Part shown: positions 1 to 10,602 of the stretch, piece after piece
Layout of the letters: each line of letters starts with the position of its first letter
Position numbering within the stretch: the first letter of the stretch is position 1
Assembly: GCA_019677205.1 (NCBI GenBank)
Contig: JAAMXY010000227.1
Coordinates: 1-46,096, forward strand
DNA: 46,096 nucleotides
Direction of reading: 5' to 3'
Origin: Pinguiococcus pyrenoidosus
Lineage: Eukaryota; Sar; Pinguiophyceae; Pinguiochrysidales; Pinguiochrysidaceae
Position numbers and translations under genes: made by a program
Notes under the pieces: model-generated
Databases searched by the model: none
The model's input: only the letters and a program-made list of their open reading frames with translations
What the model was told of the DNA's origin: nothing

Positions 1-575
1 TCCTGAATGATGCGTTCGTCACTGACTCCTCCAGCTTGCCAAACACGCAGCAGGCAATTCCAGGCTCTTTTCGGGGTGGACATAGAATACTTCATGTCGT
101 CATCTTCATCCAGGTGCAATGTCTGCTGAACGAAATCACCGACAGCAACTTCAAAATCGCGGAACAGCGAATTGTCCAGAGGCATTAGTTCAGGTGAGTC
201 GCCAACCAGTTTGCCCCTGTAAACTTTTGCCACGTCTGTGCTCATAATTCTGATTTGTCTCTTCGCCCAATTGGTTTCACGACCAGGAATTTGGTAGGTC
301 GACATCCACTTCTGTGACTTCGCTTCCCACCAAGACTTCAGGTGATCATGATAGATTAACCATGATTCCTCGTAGCGAGAGCCGCGGAAGATGCGTTCTC
401 CCTCATGTATGCAGTGGCGGATCAGCTCGCATACGTTGCAGAGATTCCTCATGGTGGGACTCTCGTGAAGCCTGGCGATCCATTCGGCTCCATAGCGGGC
501 CTCGTACGGGTTCGGAGAGCTCAGGTAAGGACCCCACACTCCGCTAGCTTTCGTTGTCGTCGCTGCAGCCGTCAT
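1..575 (-). CDS. Partial unrecognised ORF running off the left edge
   Basis: Reading the minus strand from an ATG at 575-573 gives about 191 codons without a stop to the window edge, so the C-terminus is missing. The protein is rich in Trp, Tyr, Cys and charged residues (for example YHDHLKSWWEAK, NLCNVCELIRHC and GDSPELMPLDNSLF), unlike the low-complexity shadow frames around it. I do not recognise a named domain. The PELMPLDNSL segment resembles uncharacterised proteins that I associate, from memory and weakly, with repetitive elements in algal and oomycete genomes. The first residues (TAAATTTK) look low-complexity, so the true start may lie downstream or after an intron. Codon use is less GC-biased than in the other genes of the window, which fits a mobile or foreign origin. 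No function is proposed. Confidence 0.5.
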   Translation of the reverse strand, partial: MTAAATTTKASGVWGPYLSSPNPYEARYGAEWIARLHESPTMRNLCNVCELIRHCIHEGERIFRGSRYEESWLIYHDHLKSWWEAKSQKWMSTYQIPGRETNWAKRQIRIMSTDVAKVYRGKLVGDSPELMPLDNSLFRDFEVAVGDFVQQTLHLDEDDDMKYSMSTPKRAWNCLLRVWQAGGVSDERIIQ

Positions 576-2053
576 CGTCACCCGCATTCCCTCCTTCGCA
601 GCGTCGTTCTTTGCCCGGCGCCCTGTCCTCCTTGCTCACAGCAGTGCTCGCACATTGCGCCGCAAGTCGCCAACCGCCCAAGCTCCTCAGCTTCCCTCCT
701 TCGCCCCGCTTATAGCCTCCACGTTGCCAGCGCGCAGCTCCTTCCCGCGCTTCCACGCTTGCGCGTGCGTTCGCCAGGGACCCTCTCGCCATGCTTCGCC
801 GTGCTTCGCCATGCTTCGCCTCGCTTCCGCTGTCTCCACCTGCCTCCACCTGGCTCCACCTGGCTCCACCTGCCTCCACCTGCCTCCACCTGCCTCCACC
901 TGCCTCCACCTGCCTCCACCTGCCTCCACCTGCCTCCACCTGCCTCCACCTGCCTCCACCTGGCTCCACCTGCCTCCACCTGCAATCTCCTCCTCGTCGC
1001 TGCCCTTCGCTCTCGCCTTCTTGATCCAGCGCCGCCTCCTCCGCAGGGGGCTGCGCCCTCAGGATCTGGGACACGTCTCCAGGCCGGCTTCTTTGGACCG
1101 CGCCGCCGACGCGACGAGCAAAGGCAAAGCCGACGCGACGAGAAAGGCAACGCCGACGCGGAAGGCGAAGCAGAAGCAGAAGGCAAAGACCAAGACCACG
1201 GCAAGAGACGTGCGCGAAAGAGGAAAATCTAAAATAAACATTACAAAAGATTCAGAAATAAAATTTATTTTGGACAGGGCAAGGCGAGCCTAGACGACCT
1301 TTACAACAGAATACAAGGACAAAAAGGAAACAAATCTTAAACTAATTTTACAAATTAAACAACCATTTCAAAACTATTTCAAAACACAAACACGCACAAC
1401 CTCTGAACTCCTTGAAATACTCGAGCCGCAGGCGACTTCCAGTTTGCGGAGTTCTGTTTCGAATCTGTGCGTGCGTTGCCCTAGTAAACCGTTTCCATTT
1501 CTGTAAAATTGTTATTAAAATTGATATAAATGAATGCTTTGCAGTGAACGTGCTGGCAGCAATCGAACCGTTGGCTGCCTGGTCCTGGCGGGAAAATTTC
1601 CTGGACTTTCCGGACCTTGCTCCGGGTTCGGGATTTGCTGGGCATTGGATTCGGAAAAACCAGTCCAGGTACCTGTCGCACACAAAGTATGGGCCAGACC
1701 GTCACCGGTCTCTCTCGGCGCCAAGCGCTTGGCGCATCTCTCCACCGTGGAAGCCTTTTCACTGGCCGCACGCCACGCCCTTGTCCGCCGCTATAGGAGC
1801 CGCCGCGCAGGCTCCAACGGCGAAAATTTGCGCGCCCCAATTGGCTGTCGCAGGCCAGTTGAGAGAATTTAGAGTTTGAGGGCCCATTCCTGGCCTGTTG
1901 ACAGGGCGCGCCAGCCAATCGCGGGCTTCTGGATTCGCGGCTTCCCTTCGTTGCGGCGGCGCTTTTAAGTCCTCTTTTGCTCGGGTCCGCGACGCTTCGT
2001 TGACGGAAAGAGTTGCGGCGCAGCGACGGAGAGGCCGATTCGAAGGGCGCTGG
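576..2053. other. Non-coding stretch upstream of the kinase gene
   Basis: Apart from the minisatellite this holds imperfect purine-rich repeats (about 1100-1210), an AT-rich patch (about 1235-1560, with AATAAA near 1257) and an E2F-like CTGGCGGGAAAATTT at 1585-1599. The open frames on both strands look like chance frames: they have no domain-like composition and overlap heavily. Confidence 0.6.
791..980. repeat. 10-bp minisatellite (TGCCTCCACC)n with a second 10-bp array
   Basis: Fifteen 10-bp units fill 831-980, mostly TGCCTCCACC with TGGCTCCACC and TGTCTCCACC variants. They are preceded in the same register by about four ATGCTTCGCC-like units at 791-830. Because 10 is not a multiple of 3, every forward frame reads the same repeating decapeptide (LHLPPPASTC). 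This explains the several overlapping open frames here, which are not taken as genes. Confidence 0.95.
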
Positions 2054-2639
2054 ATGCCTGGCAAGATGGAGAATGTGACGCCGAACGGAGGGAGAGGCGT
2101 GCTGAGGCGGCGCTCCAGCTTCCTCCACATGCAGAAGGACGAGATCAACTTCCTGGCCGAGCAGAACAACCTGTCTGCGGCCGGGCGCAAGTTTCTGGAG
2201 GAGCTCATGCGCGTGCGAGGCCTCTCTGGCGCCCAGCGCGTGATCGAGGCGCTGCAGCGGGTGGAACTGGTGCGCCGCGAGCGCCTAGAAACGCAGCGTG
2301 GTCAAGACTCTCACCAAATTTTCTGCCGCAGTACTCCACCGTGGACTGGCTCGTTTCTGGAGATTGGCTGGTATTCGGGCACCCGGAGAACGACTACGAC
2401 GTCCTGGAGGAGATCGGGCGCGGCTGCTACGCCACCGTGTTCCGCGTGCGCGAGAGAAACTCCGGCCGCTACTTCGCCGGCAAGCGCGTCGAACTCGCGG
2501 ACAGTGACATGTTCCTCCTGCGCAACGAGGTGCTGGCGTACCTCACCCTGGAGGAGTCCGGAAGGGCGATTCGACTGCGCCGCCTCTTCGTGGATCATGA
2601 GAGGTAAGTTGCAATTCTCAAGGGAGGAGAGGGCAAGGG

Positions 2640-2674
<35 letters not shown>

Positions 2675-3500
2675 AAACAGAGAAAAAGAGAGAGAGAGAG
2701 AGGGATGTAGAGAACGAGACCACCAGAGAAGTTAGAAGACCAACTCAACTCAACGCACTGGCTCTCGCAGGGCGTGGATCATGACGGAGCTGTGCGCGGC
2801 GTCAGTGCTGGACGTCATGGTCCGCCTGGAGATGACCATGACGGAGGACGAGATCCGCACCGTGCTGGCCTACACGCTGCTCGGGCTGGAGAGCATGCAT
2901 GCCTGCAGCATCGTGCACCGCGACATCAAGGCCGCGAACATCCTCATCTGCGAGGATGGCAGCGTAAAGCTGGCCGACCTCGGCGTCGCGGGGATCATCG
3001 AGAGTGAGGACACTGGAAAGCCGGGGGATGGCGGCGTGCGGAGGAAGCTGCTCACGGACCTCGCCGGATCTCCGCACTGGATTGCGCCGGAAGTGGCCGT
3101 GAGCGAGACCGGCTACGACGAGAAGGCGGACGTCTGGTCGCTGGGAATCACGGCCATCGAGCTGGCGCACGGAGAGCCGCCGAATGCGGAGCTCGAGGCG
3201 CACAATGTGATCTACCTCGCGGATCTCCGCGACCCTCCGACGCTGCGCGCCAAGGATGGTTGGTCCGAGAAGTTCATGGACTTCGTGGAGAAGTGCCTGC
3301 AGAAGGACCCCAGTGACCGAGGCACCATCGCCAGCTTGTCCGAGCATCCCTGGATGAAGCGGAAGCTTCAGAGCATCCGGAGATATGCCGCGTCCCCGGA
3401 CGACTCCGGCAGCGCCATGGACAACGACCACCCTGGATCATGCCTCCGCAACCTCCTGGACCTTTCACGGCAAATGACCGAGTTCGACGAGCAGGGCTAG
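2054..3500 (+). CDS. STE20/MST-like serine/threonine protein kinase
   Basis: Three-exon model: 2054-2269, 2332-2603 and 2771-3500, about 405 aa. The second junction is clear (GAG AG then GTAAGT; CAG then G GCG). The first is a 62-nt intron required by a frame change; a donor at 2261 is equally in phase. A basic, helical N-terminus of about 80 aa precedes the kinase fold: GRGCYATVF loop (third Gly replaced by Ala), AGKRVE with the ATP-binding Lys, HRDIKAANIL catalytic loop, DLG instead of DFG, and GSPHWIAPEV activation segment in the STE20/MST style, then DVWSLGITAIELA and a C-lobe ending near HPWMKRKL. It should phosphorylate Ser/Thr; substrates are unknown. ATG at 2066 is an alternative start. 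Intron 2 carries a long GA microsatellite. Confidence 0.85.
2642..2701. repeat. GA microsatellite inside kinase intron 2
   Basis: Two (GA)n runs separated by a short A-rich spacer lie within intron 2604-2770. Confidence 0.95.
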
Positions 3501-3512
3501 GCAAGATCCAAA

Positions 3513-3550
3513 CAGGACCAGGACCAGGACCAGGACCAGGACCAGGACCA
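3513..3550. repeat. (AGGACC)n hexamer repeat
   Basis: About six tandem AGGACC units lie just after the kinase stop codon, in its presumed 3' UTR. Confidence 0.9.
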
Positions 3551-3739
3551 AAACTAAAACCAGAACCAAAGCGGAATGTGTATATGCTAGCCCTATGCTT
3601 ACGCGTTGTAGTCGTCGGCGGTCGCTCCGTTCTCATTTGTGACGAGTTTCTCGATGATAGAAGTATCCTGGAAGACGGGAAGGAAGAAAGAAGATGATGT
3701 TCAACCAGTTCGTCAGCATTGAGTTGCGACGTCGTGTCA

Positions 3740-5030
3740 TCAGCGAAGCCGCACCTGCTGCACGACCCGCGAGCAGCCGTACTGGGAGACATCAACGCCG
3801 TTCTCGCGTTCCGCGTCCACTTGAGACTGGAAAACACAGGGAGGAAAATGAGGATAAGATGGAGGAAAAGACAAACACACAGCTATACGCGGGCATCCGA
3901 GCTGCGTACCTTGATCCAGAAGTACGTCTTGCGAAGGCCCTCCCGAATGGGAATCGAAGGCGCCCACCCGAGCCTCTCGCGAATCATGTTGTTGTCCGAG
4001 TTGCGGCCGCGTACGCCCTGTGGCCCGGGGATGTGCTTGATCTTGAGGCTCTTGTCCTCGAAGGACATGGCTATCTGAGCAAACTCGTTCATGGACACCA
4101 TCTCCTCGGTGCCCAGGTTCAGAGGCTCGGCGCAGTCCCCAAACATGATGCGCAGGACCCCCTCCACGCAGTCATCGATGAACATGAAGGAGCGCGTCTG
4201 CTCTCCGTCGCCCCACATCTCGAAGACCTCGTCCGAGCAGATCGCCTTGCGGCAGAAGGCCGCCGGGGCCTTCTCCCGTCCGCCCTTCCAGGTGCCCATC
4301 GGTCCGTAGACGTTGTGGAAGCGAGCGATGCGCGTCTCCATGGCAAAGTCCTTGCCGTAGGTCAGAGCCATCTCTTCGTGGTACAGCTTCTCCAGGCCAT
4401 AGCTGTCCTGCGGCTTGGCCGGCCAGGCGTCGCCCTCCTTCAGCCCCGGGTTGGTGGGGTCGAGCTGCAGGTCCTCGTTGTACACACAGGCCGTGGAGGA
4501 ATAGAAGTAGCGCACGGCGCCCTGCATGCGGCTAGCCTCGAGCACGTTCGAGCTCAGCATGGTGTTGTTGTACACCAGCACGGACTGGTTGGACTCGATG
4601 AAGCCCATGCCGCCCATGTCCGCTGCGAGGTTGAAGACCATCTTGCACTCCTCGCACGCCTTGAGACAGTTCTCCAGCTTGCGCAGATCCAGCTGCTTGA
4701 ACTCGTCGCAGATCTCCGCTTCGTCGAAGAACTGGTGGCGCTTCCAGTCCGCGATCACCACGTAGAAGCCGAGCTCTTTAAGCTTCTTTCCGAGGTACGC
4801 ACCTTGCACAGTCGCGCAAGTACGATTAGAGTATCATCAGAAGTGCGCCATTGCATTTCGTTGCCTCGGCGGAAACGCAGAGCATGCAAGAAGCAAGCTG
4901 GGGCGCCCAAGCACGCCCGATAGGTCGTGGACTCACCGATGAAGCCTCCACCGCCAGTGACGAGCACCTTCGTGCCGATGCCGCCCCAGTTGGACGCTTG
5001 GAAAGGAGAGGCATTCCCATTCTCGGCCAT
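3740..5030 (-). CDS. GME: GDP-mannose 3,5-epimerase
   Basis: Three exons on the minus strand: 5030-4937, 4802-3910 and 3826-3740, about 357 aa. The enzyme converts GDP-D-mannose to GDP-L-galactose (and GDP-L-gulose), feeding ascorbate and cell-wall sugar synthesis in plants and algae; it is expected in the cytosol. Visible signatures of this extended short-chain dehydrogenase family are the Rossmann motif VTGGGGFIGAYL, spanning the first splice junction; the NLAADMGGMGFI block; YFYSSTACVY; the catalytic YGLEK (YxxxK); NVYGPMGTWKGGREKAPAAF; MWGDGEQTRSF; and HIPGPQGVRGRNSDN. Exon 3 (SQVDAERENGVDVSQYG...) matches the conserved plant GME tail. Similarity to plant GME runs the full length. Splice acceptor 1 is AAG rather than CAG. 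An in-frame ATG at 5195 would add about 55 residues. Confidence 0.95.
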
Positions 5031-5773
5031 GTTGTCAGCGAAGTTTTGCGAAACTTGGGGACGAAGCTTCTTCTTGTGCGATGCGAGCGCTTCGGCTCGG
5101 CGGAAGCTGCTGGCGTTTTTGCCGCTAAGAACTATTACCTCGAGCCTCCGGGAATGGAGTAAGCAAGAGGAAGCCCCAGGACGGGACCTTTTCAACTAAG
5201 CCTTGCAAAGCTAGTGAAAGCCTTGGATTCGGTATATTCCCGGGAGCAAGGGTGGAACCAGGGAGCTGACGTCGAGGATTCCAGAAACTACCGAATGTTG
5301 TGCTTTGGATACTTCCTTTATTGGTTTTTTTCTTTCGTCAGGGCGATTCTATGTGGTAAGATGGACAGAAAAGTAACCACACCATGGTCTTTTTCCTTCC
5401 TTCCTTGTAGTGGTCTGCTGCGAAGCTCCGCAGCGCCCCTCCCTTGCGTGGTCTTTCGAAATTCAGTCTGAGTTCTGATTCCTGATTGCCACATACTACA
5501 TACTGTACTCATAGGACACGAAGTAGAAGCGTGTTCTTCTCCTAGCCAATCCTCGTTGGCTGGAATAGTGCAATGTATGGCCATGTATTGTGCTCGATTT
5601 GAATCGAACCGTGAACCGAGGGGGGATAAAGCTGTCACAGCATGGTCCGTGGCGAGAAGCGAGGAAGTACAAACCAGCGATGATGATGGTGAGAGCGAGG
5701 GGAAGAGAGGAAGAGCCAGCGAGAGACCCGGCCATCCGCTTGATAGCTCAGAAAGCAATGGCAATGGCCATTA
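5031..5773. other. Intergenic region, GME promoter and AAA-gene 3' flank
   Basis: No convincing gene was found. The short overlapping frames on both strands lack domain character. It contains the GME upstream region and the 3' flank of the AAA gene. No second AAA domain is encoded here, which matters for the single-domain call on the neighbouring gene. Confidence 0.55.
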
Positions 5774-8034
5774 TCATGCCCCCTTGTCAGCTTTTCTGAA
5801 ACTCGATTTGTCGATTGCCCTCTGTACATCATTCTGCGTGACCTCGAAGTTCTCAAGCACCTCCGCCGATGCCGCGATCTCCGCCGCAGGCGCATCTCTA
5901 AGGCATCGCTCGATTGCGTAGCTTGATGCCTCCCGTACGATACCTGCGATGTCGGCTCCGGACATTTCTCCCATGGCCTTTGTGCCTCTTCGCCGTACCC
6001 TGCCCACCCATCGGCGCAGTCTGCCATTCTGACCTGCCCCTGGGCTGACAAACTCTTCAAGAGCTTGCATCGCTGCAGATGAGATGGCATTCTGCTCGCG
6101 GAGCCGTGCCGTGTGGATTCCCAAAATTTCCAAGCGGCCCTCTGGCGAAGGATAATCGACGAATACCTTGACTTCGAAGCGGCCTGGCCGAAGGAGAGCG
6201 GGATCGATCATGTCTGGTCTATTCGTCAGCCCAAGCACGATGACCCGCTCCAGTTGCTGCACTCCATCCATGGTGGCCAGCAGCGTGTTCACTACGCCGT
6301 CCCTGGCACCTCCGTCTTGCTGCTTCCCACGCCGGGACGTGATGGCATCAATCTCATCAAAGACGATGACATGCAACCTGGCGAAACAGTTGGCAGTCGA
6401 CGATGATTAGCCTTCGTCCGTGATTTCTTCCTGCTTCTCCGGAGGGCTTCCACCCGCATCACGAGCGCGTACCCTTCCTGTTCTTCTACGCGGAACAGGT
6501 TCCGCATCCTCTGCTCGCTCTCGCCCGTCCACTTGCTCAGGAGCTCCGGCCCGTTGACAATCTGGAGGGAGGACGCCTGGAGCGCTGCGGTGAGAGATCG
6601 CGCGAGCGCCGTCTTCCCGCAGCCGGGAGGACCGTACAGCAGAAGGCCCTTGACGGGCTGAATACCCAGCATCGATCGCAGCTGATGCGTCATCGCACGC
6701 GGCAAGACCACTCTGCGGTAGATCTCGGACAGCTGGTCGTCCAGGCCCCCAATGCTATCGCGGATCGCGTCCAGAGACGGAAGTGGCGGCGTTCCGGCTC
6801 CCCTCGAAGGCTCTCGTGCTCTTCCAGGCCTTTGGGCAGGCTTCGCTAGCTTCTGCTCCCGGTGCAGCGCATCGAGCTTCTGGTTGATCTGGAGCTTTTC
6901 GTCCTCGGAGCAGAACAGCAATCCGATCTCGCCCGGCAGATCCATCGAGAAGGGCTCCGCGTCCTCTCGCGGCCTTCTCGGGAAGTCATCCACGGTGCCC
7001 TCGTAGTTCGGCGGAAGCAGGACCAACTCCAGCACAAGGGCATTGGCCTCGCCCTCGCAGTCCAGGGATCTCCAAGCGCCGCCATATGACGTCACGAGGG
7101 GCAAGCACGCGTCTCCGCCGCTGTCCTCGGGATCGGAGTCGAGAGTATTGCTGACGGCCACGCGAAGCGCGTCCCCCACGCCCTTGATCAGCTTCTCCGT
7201 GCGAACGCTGCCCGACAGAGGCCTGTAGAGAATCACGGAGCCCGGAGGATGCTTGGTCACCGCGAGGCCTTTGGTAGGCGGCAGTACGTGCAGATGCAGG
7301 AGAAAGCGCTTGTCAACATCCCGCTGCGTGGGGGGCTGCTTGCTGTCCACACCAAGATGCTGACCGAGATCAATGCTCACGACCTGCGTGCGTGTTGTCA
7401 GGGAGGAACGGTGTCAGCATCTCTTCCCTTCGTGTGCCACTGAAGGACGTGCAGAATGCAGAAGAGGTAGAGGGTCTTTGGGGTCTGTCCATAGTCTGCA
7501 CACCTTGGGGCTGTTCGCGAGCCAGCCCGTGAGGCGCAGCGTCTCGGCAGCTGCGGATCTGGCTTCCTCCGAGAGCTCATGATCCTCCAGCAGCGTGCTG
7601 GGGTCTTCCCACAGAGGCCTCACGTGCAAAGCGCCCATCAGCTCCTTCAACTGCGAAGCTTGCTCGGCGTCTACCCAGCCGGTCCAGCCAGTGGACGCGC
7701 CATCCAGATTCTCGGCGTAGCGGGCGTAGCTCGCCCGCATCGTACTCGCCACGCTGTCCACCACGGCCTCGAAGGACTCGCTGGCGGTCAGCGGGTGAGC
7801 CAGCAACGCCGTAGAGCCCAGAGCGTTGCGAAGGCGAGGCAAATGCGGCTGAATCCATGTGCCATCGCGCTCCCTTCCGGTGTCGTACTGCCGCAGCTGT
7901 TGGTAGCCCTTCCTCAACGCCGTCTGCGTCTCCGCCAACAGCACCAGCAGGGCAGACCGCGGCCACACGGGGCTGCGAAAGGCCCTGCAAGGCGCCGTTG
8001 CCGCGAGGAGCACAGCCCAGAAGCGGGTCTTCAT
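5774..8034 (-). CDS. NSF-like AAA ATPase with one AAA domain and plastid-type presequence
   Basis: Exons 8034-7504, 7383-6473 and 6377-5774 give about 681 aa. The N-terminus ([19 protein letters not shown] then RSPVWPR) looks like a signal peptide plus transit-like stretch. About 350 residues without a recognised fold follow. Then comes one AAA module closely resembling NSF D1: [14 protein letters not shown], Walker A GPPGCGKT (about residue 430), [15 protein letters not shown], Walker [11 protein letters not shown], sensor/[23 protein letters not shown] with Arg fingers, and a [13 protein letters not shown] lid. The reading frame stops right after the D1 lid, so the D2 ring of canonical NSF/CDC48 is absent. 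Exon 2 to 3 joins as [15 protein letters not shown], exactly where NSF continues. It probably remodels protein complexes by ATP hydrolysis; a plastid or periplastid site is inferred from the leader only. Confidence 0.82.
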
Positions 8035-8222
8035 CCTCCCTGGTCCGCCCACAGCCGCCGATCTCCCTCCACAACCGCAGGCAGTGCACCTCAACTTCCC
8101 CCAACGCCTCTCCTGTGGCCGCCAAAGCACGGGGATAAGAAAGGGAGGCGCCGTTGGCAGCAGGAACGCCGAGAGGAGAAGACCCTGGGAAGCTACGTAT
8201 GCGCACCATTGGTATCAGCTGA

Positions 8223-10236
8223 TCACGAGCGACGCCACTCCTGAAGCTGCTGGACGCGCGGATGGTCGGAGCCGAGGCAGACGGAGAAGTGCCGCATGGC
8301 CTCGTCCATGGCCTCGCGGCCTCGCGCCGTGAGCTTCCGCGCCCACGCCTTGTTGATGCCCGGCTGCTTGGCCATGCCGAAGCACAGGGTGGCGAGCTGC
8401 TGCGCGTAGATGCCGATCTCCAAGGCATGCTCGGAGAATGCCCCGGACTCCTTGTAGCAGGCCAGAATCACCTTGCAGTGCTCCAGCGAGGCCGCGGCAT
8501 CGTTCGCGCCGTGCCCCGCGGACGCTCCCAGCTGGGCAATCTTGACGCGCAGGTGGTGATAGGGATGGAGGCCCGGCACTTGGTTGGCCTGTCGATTCGC
8601 CGCCTCGAGGATTCGCAGGACCTGCGCACATCCCTCTGCGTACTGCCGCTGGTCGGCCTTGGCGGCAGCCGACTCGTTCAGCAGCTTGGTGGCCTCTCGA
8701 AGCTTCTGGCGGACCCCTTGGTACACCTCCAACGCCGCCTGGAGCTTCCTGTCGCCATCAGCGCTCAGGTCCGCGGAGCGTAGCTCCGCAGGCGCATGCG
8801 GGCCATGGAGAGGCACGCTTGGCTTGTTCTTCTGCAGGATGATCCCGTCGATGATCTCGTCGCCACCGGGCACGCCGACCCCGGCCTCGCAGCGGGTGCA
8901 ATGGCACGTGAACGCCTTCTCCGAAACAAGCTTGGATCGTCGCTCCTCCAAGGGACGGTACACATCAACGTAGCTGATGAAGACCTGCAGCCGGCATCCC
9001 ACTTAGCGCTCGCGCGGCATGGCAGGCGCTCCAGGCTCGACTACTCGGCCCTACCTCTTCGCCAGCTTGGATGGCACGAGTTGCACGCACGCCCATGACC
9101 GGCCCGCCCTGCGGACTTCCCCACGGCGCTCCGTAGTGCAGATTCGGGGCGCAGCTGTGATTCACCATGGCAAGGCGCGGGAAGACGCCGTAGCCCACCA
9201 CCTGCGTCAGCAGCTCTCCCCCGCCGCCCGCCATGGCGTGTGCGTTGAAGTTGATCCGATGCGCGTGCTGACGAGCGAGGGCGAAGACCGAGCGATGCGG
9301 CTCCGTGAGCGGCGCGACCTCCTCGCCGTCCTCAGGACTGGCGAGCGCGTCTCCAGCCTCCGTCGCGACGCGCACTCCGGTAGCGTCGGCAGCCGCCAAG
9401 ATGTCTCGGCACTGCGACTCCGACATGGCCGCGACACCCGCTCTGAGCACTTGCCGGATGATGGCCATGCCCTCGCTCTCGTCGTAGATGCGCTCCATGG
9501 CCTCATGCGTCACGAGGTTCGTCATCTCCTCCGCGGCGGCCACTGGTGCGACCAAGTCATTCTGATTGCCGGGCCGTCCAGGAAGGGCGGAGTGGCCGAG
9601 GACGGGCGTCACCAGGAGGTAGAGGATGCCGAGCACGAGGTTCATGCCGTCGGACTCCAGCTGTCGCTCCTCGCTCGCGTCGACGCACACCCGGATGCTT
9701 TCCCCGAGGAAGTCCCTCAGGCCCTGTGTCGCCTGGGCGCAGAAGCTGCTGCAGTACGTCATCGTCAGCGGAGCATTGCCACCGCCAAACGAGACGACGA
9801 CGCGCTCCTCGCCCACGCAGGGCCGCAGGCAATGGTGGCACTTGGTAGAAGCTCGTCCCAGCTCCGGTACGAACACGTAGGCCCTCTCGGCGTGCACCAG
9901 CTCCCCCGCAGCAAGGTCTCTGCGCAGAAGGAGGCTCAGCGACCCACCCGATCCCGTCCGATCAAAGCACTTCAGCCAACCTGGTGGCAAACAGGCCCCG
10001 TCCGGACGCCTCTGTGGTGCGCAGTTCCAATGGAAACGCCTCCCATCGCGCTTCTGGCGACACCTACGGCTATTCAGGTGAGAAAACCAGCGCGGAATCC
10101 TCATTTCATCGATGGATAGGACCTCCTTGGCAGCATTTTTCTTCTTCTTCCTCCGCCGGCGGCGTTTCTTGTCCACGCTGGGAGGTCCCTGGGCCACCTC
10201 CGCTTCAGCTGGCACGGTCGCTGCATCTTGCTCCAT
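8223..10236 (-). CDS. SMYD-type SET-domain protein (putative lysine methyltransferase)
   Basis: Two exons, 10236-9055 and 8984-8223, about 647 aa. A basic cluster (KKRRRRRKKKK) near the start may be a nuclear signal. The SET fold is split as in SMYD proteins: an N-terminal SET strand region (SLSLLLRRDLAAGELVHAER), a MYND-like Cys cluster (CHHCLRPC ... YCSSFC), a long insert, then the core MVNHSCAPNLHYG motif and AGEE-VFISYVD spanning the 70-nt intron. It closes with the post-SET cysteines FTCHCTRCEAG and a helical, TPR-like C-terminus (YAEGCAQVLRILEAANRQA ...). The family transfers methyl groups from SAM to lysines of histones or other proteins; the target here is unknown. An in-frame ATG at 10368 would add 44 residues. 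Confidence 0.85.
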
Positions 10237-10602
10237 CGCGAAAAGCTCGCAGAGGCTTTCGCAAAGCACCAAGAACCCCACAGAGTCCGAATTATCGCCA
10301 AATGGTTGGCCGTCCACTGACCCCAGATCCCGTGGCTCCAAAGCTCCAAAGCTCCCAAGTAGCTCCAAGCCTCCGTATCGATAGTTACTTTATCAGCCTC
10401 GATCTCGCGCTTCACATTTCACATTTGCTTTTCGATCCCGGAAAGACGAATAGCGAAATGCAGACGAGAACCGGAACTGGAAATGTTCCACCGACGCGAA
10501 CCTCGATCTCGCATCCCTCTCGTGGCGCAAGGCAGGCGTTTGGTCAGAGCCTTCCACCCACCGCCTCGCAAAAGTCGAGCAGGGAGGCTCTAGAGGGAGA
10601 GC
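10237..10602. promoter_or_regulatory. Shared upstream region of divergent SET and ankyrin genes
   Basis: About 366 nt between the two divergent starts (less if the SET gene begins at 10368). No clear TATA element was seen. A CATTTCACATTT repeat lies at about 10413-10424. Confidence 0.35.

Noticed and set aside
405-1293. Overlapping forward and reverse frames with LHLPPPAST-type repeats
   Set aside because: Product of the 10-bp minisatellite, which reads the same in all frames.
3694-4923. 409-codon forward open frame
   Set aside because: Antisense to GDP-mannose 3,5-epimerase; low-complexity Leu/Val/His composition.
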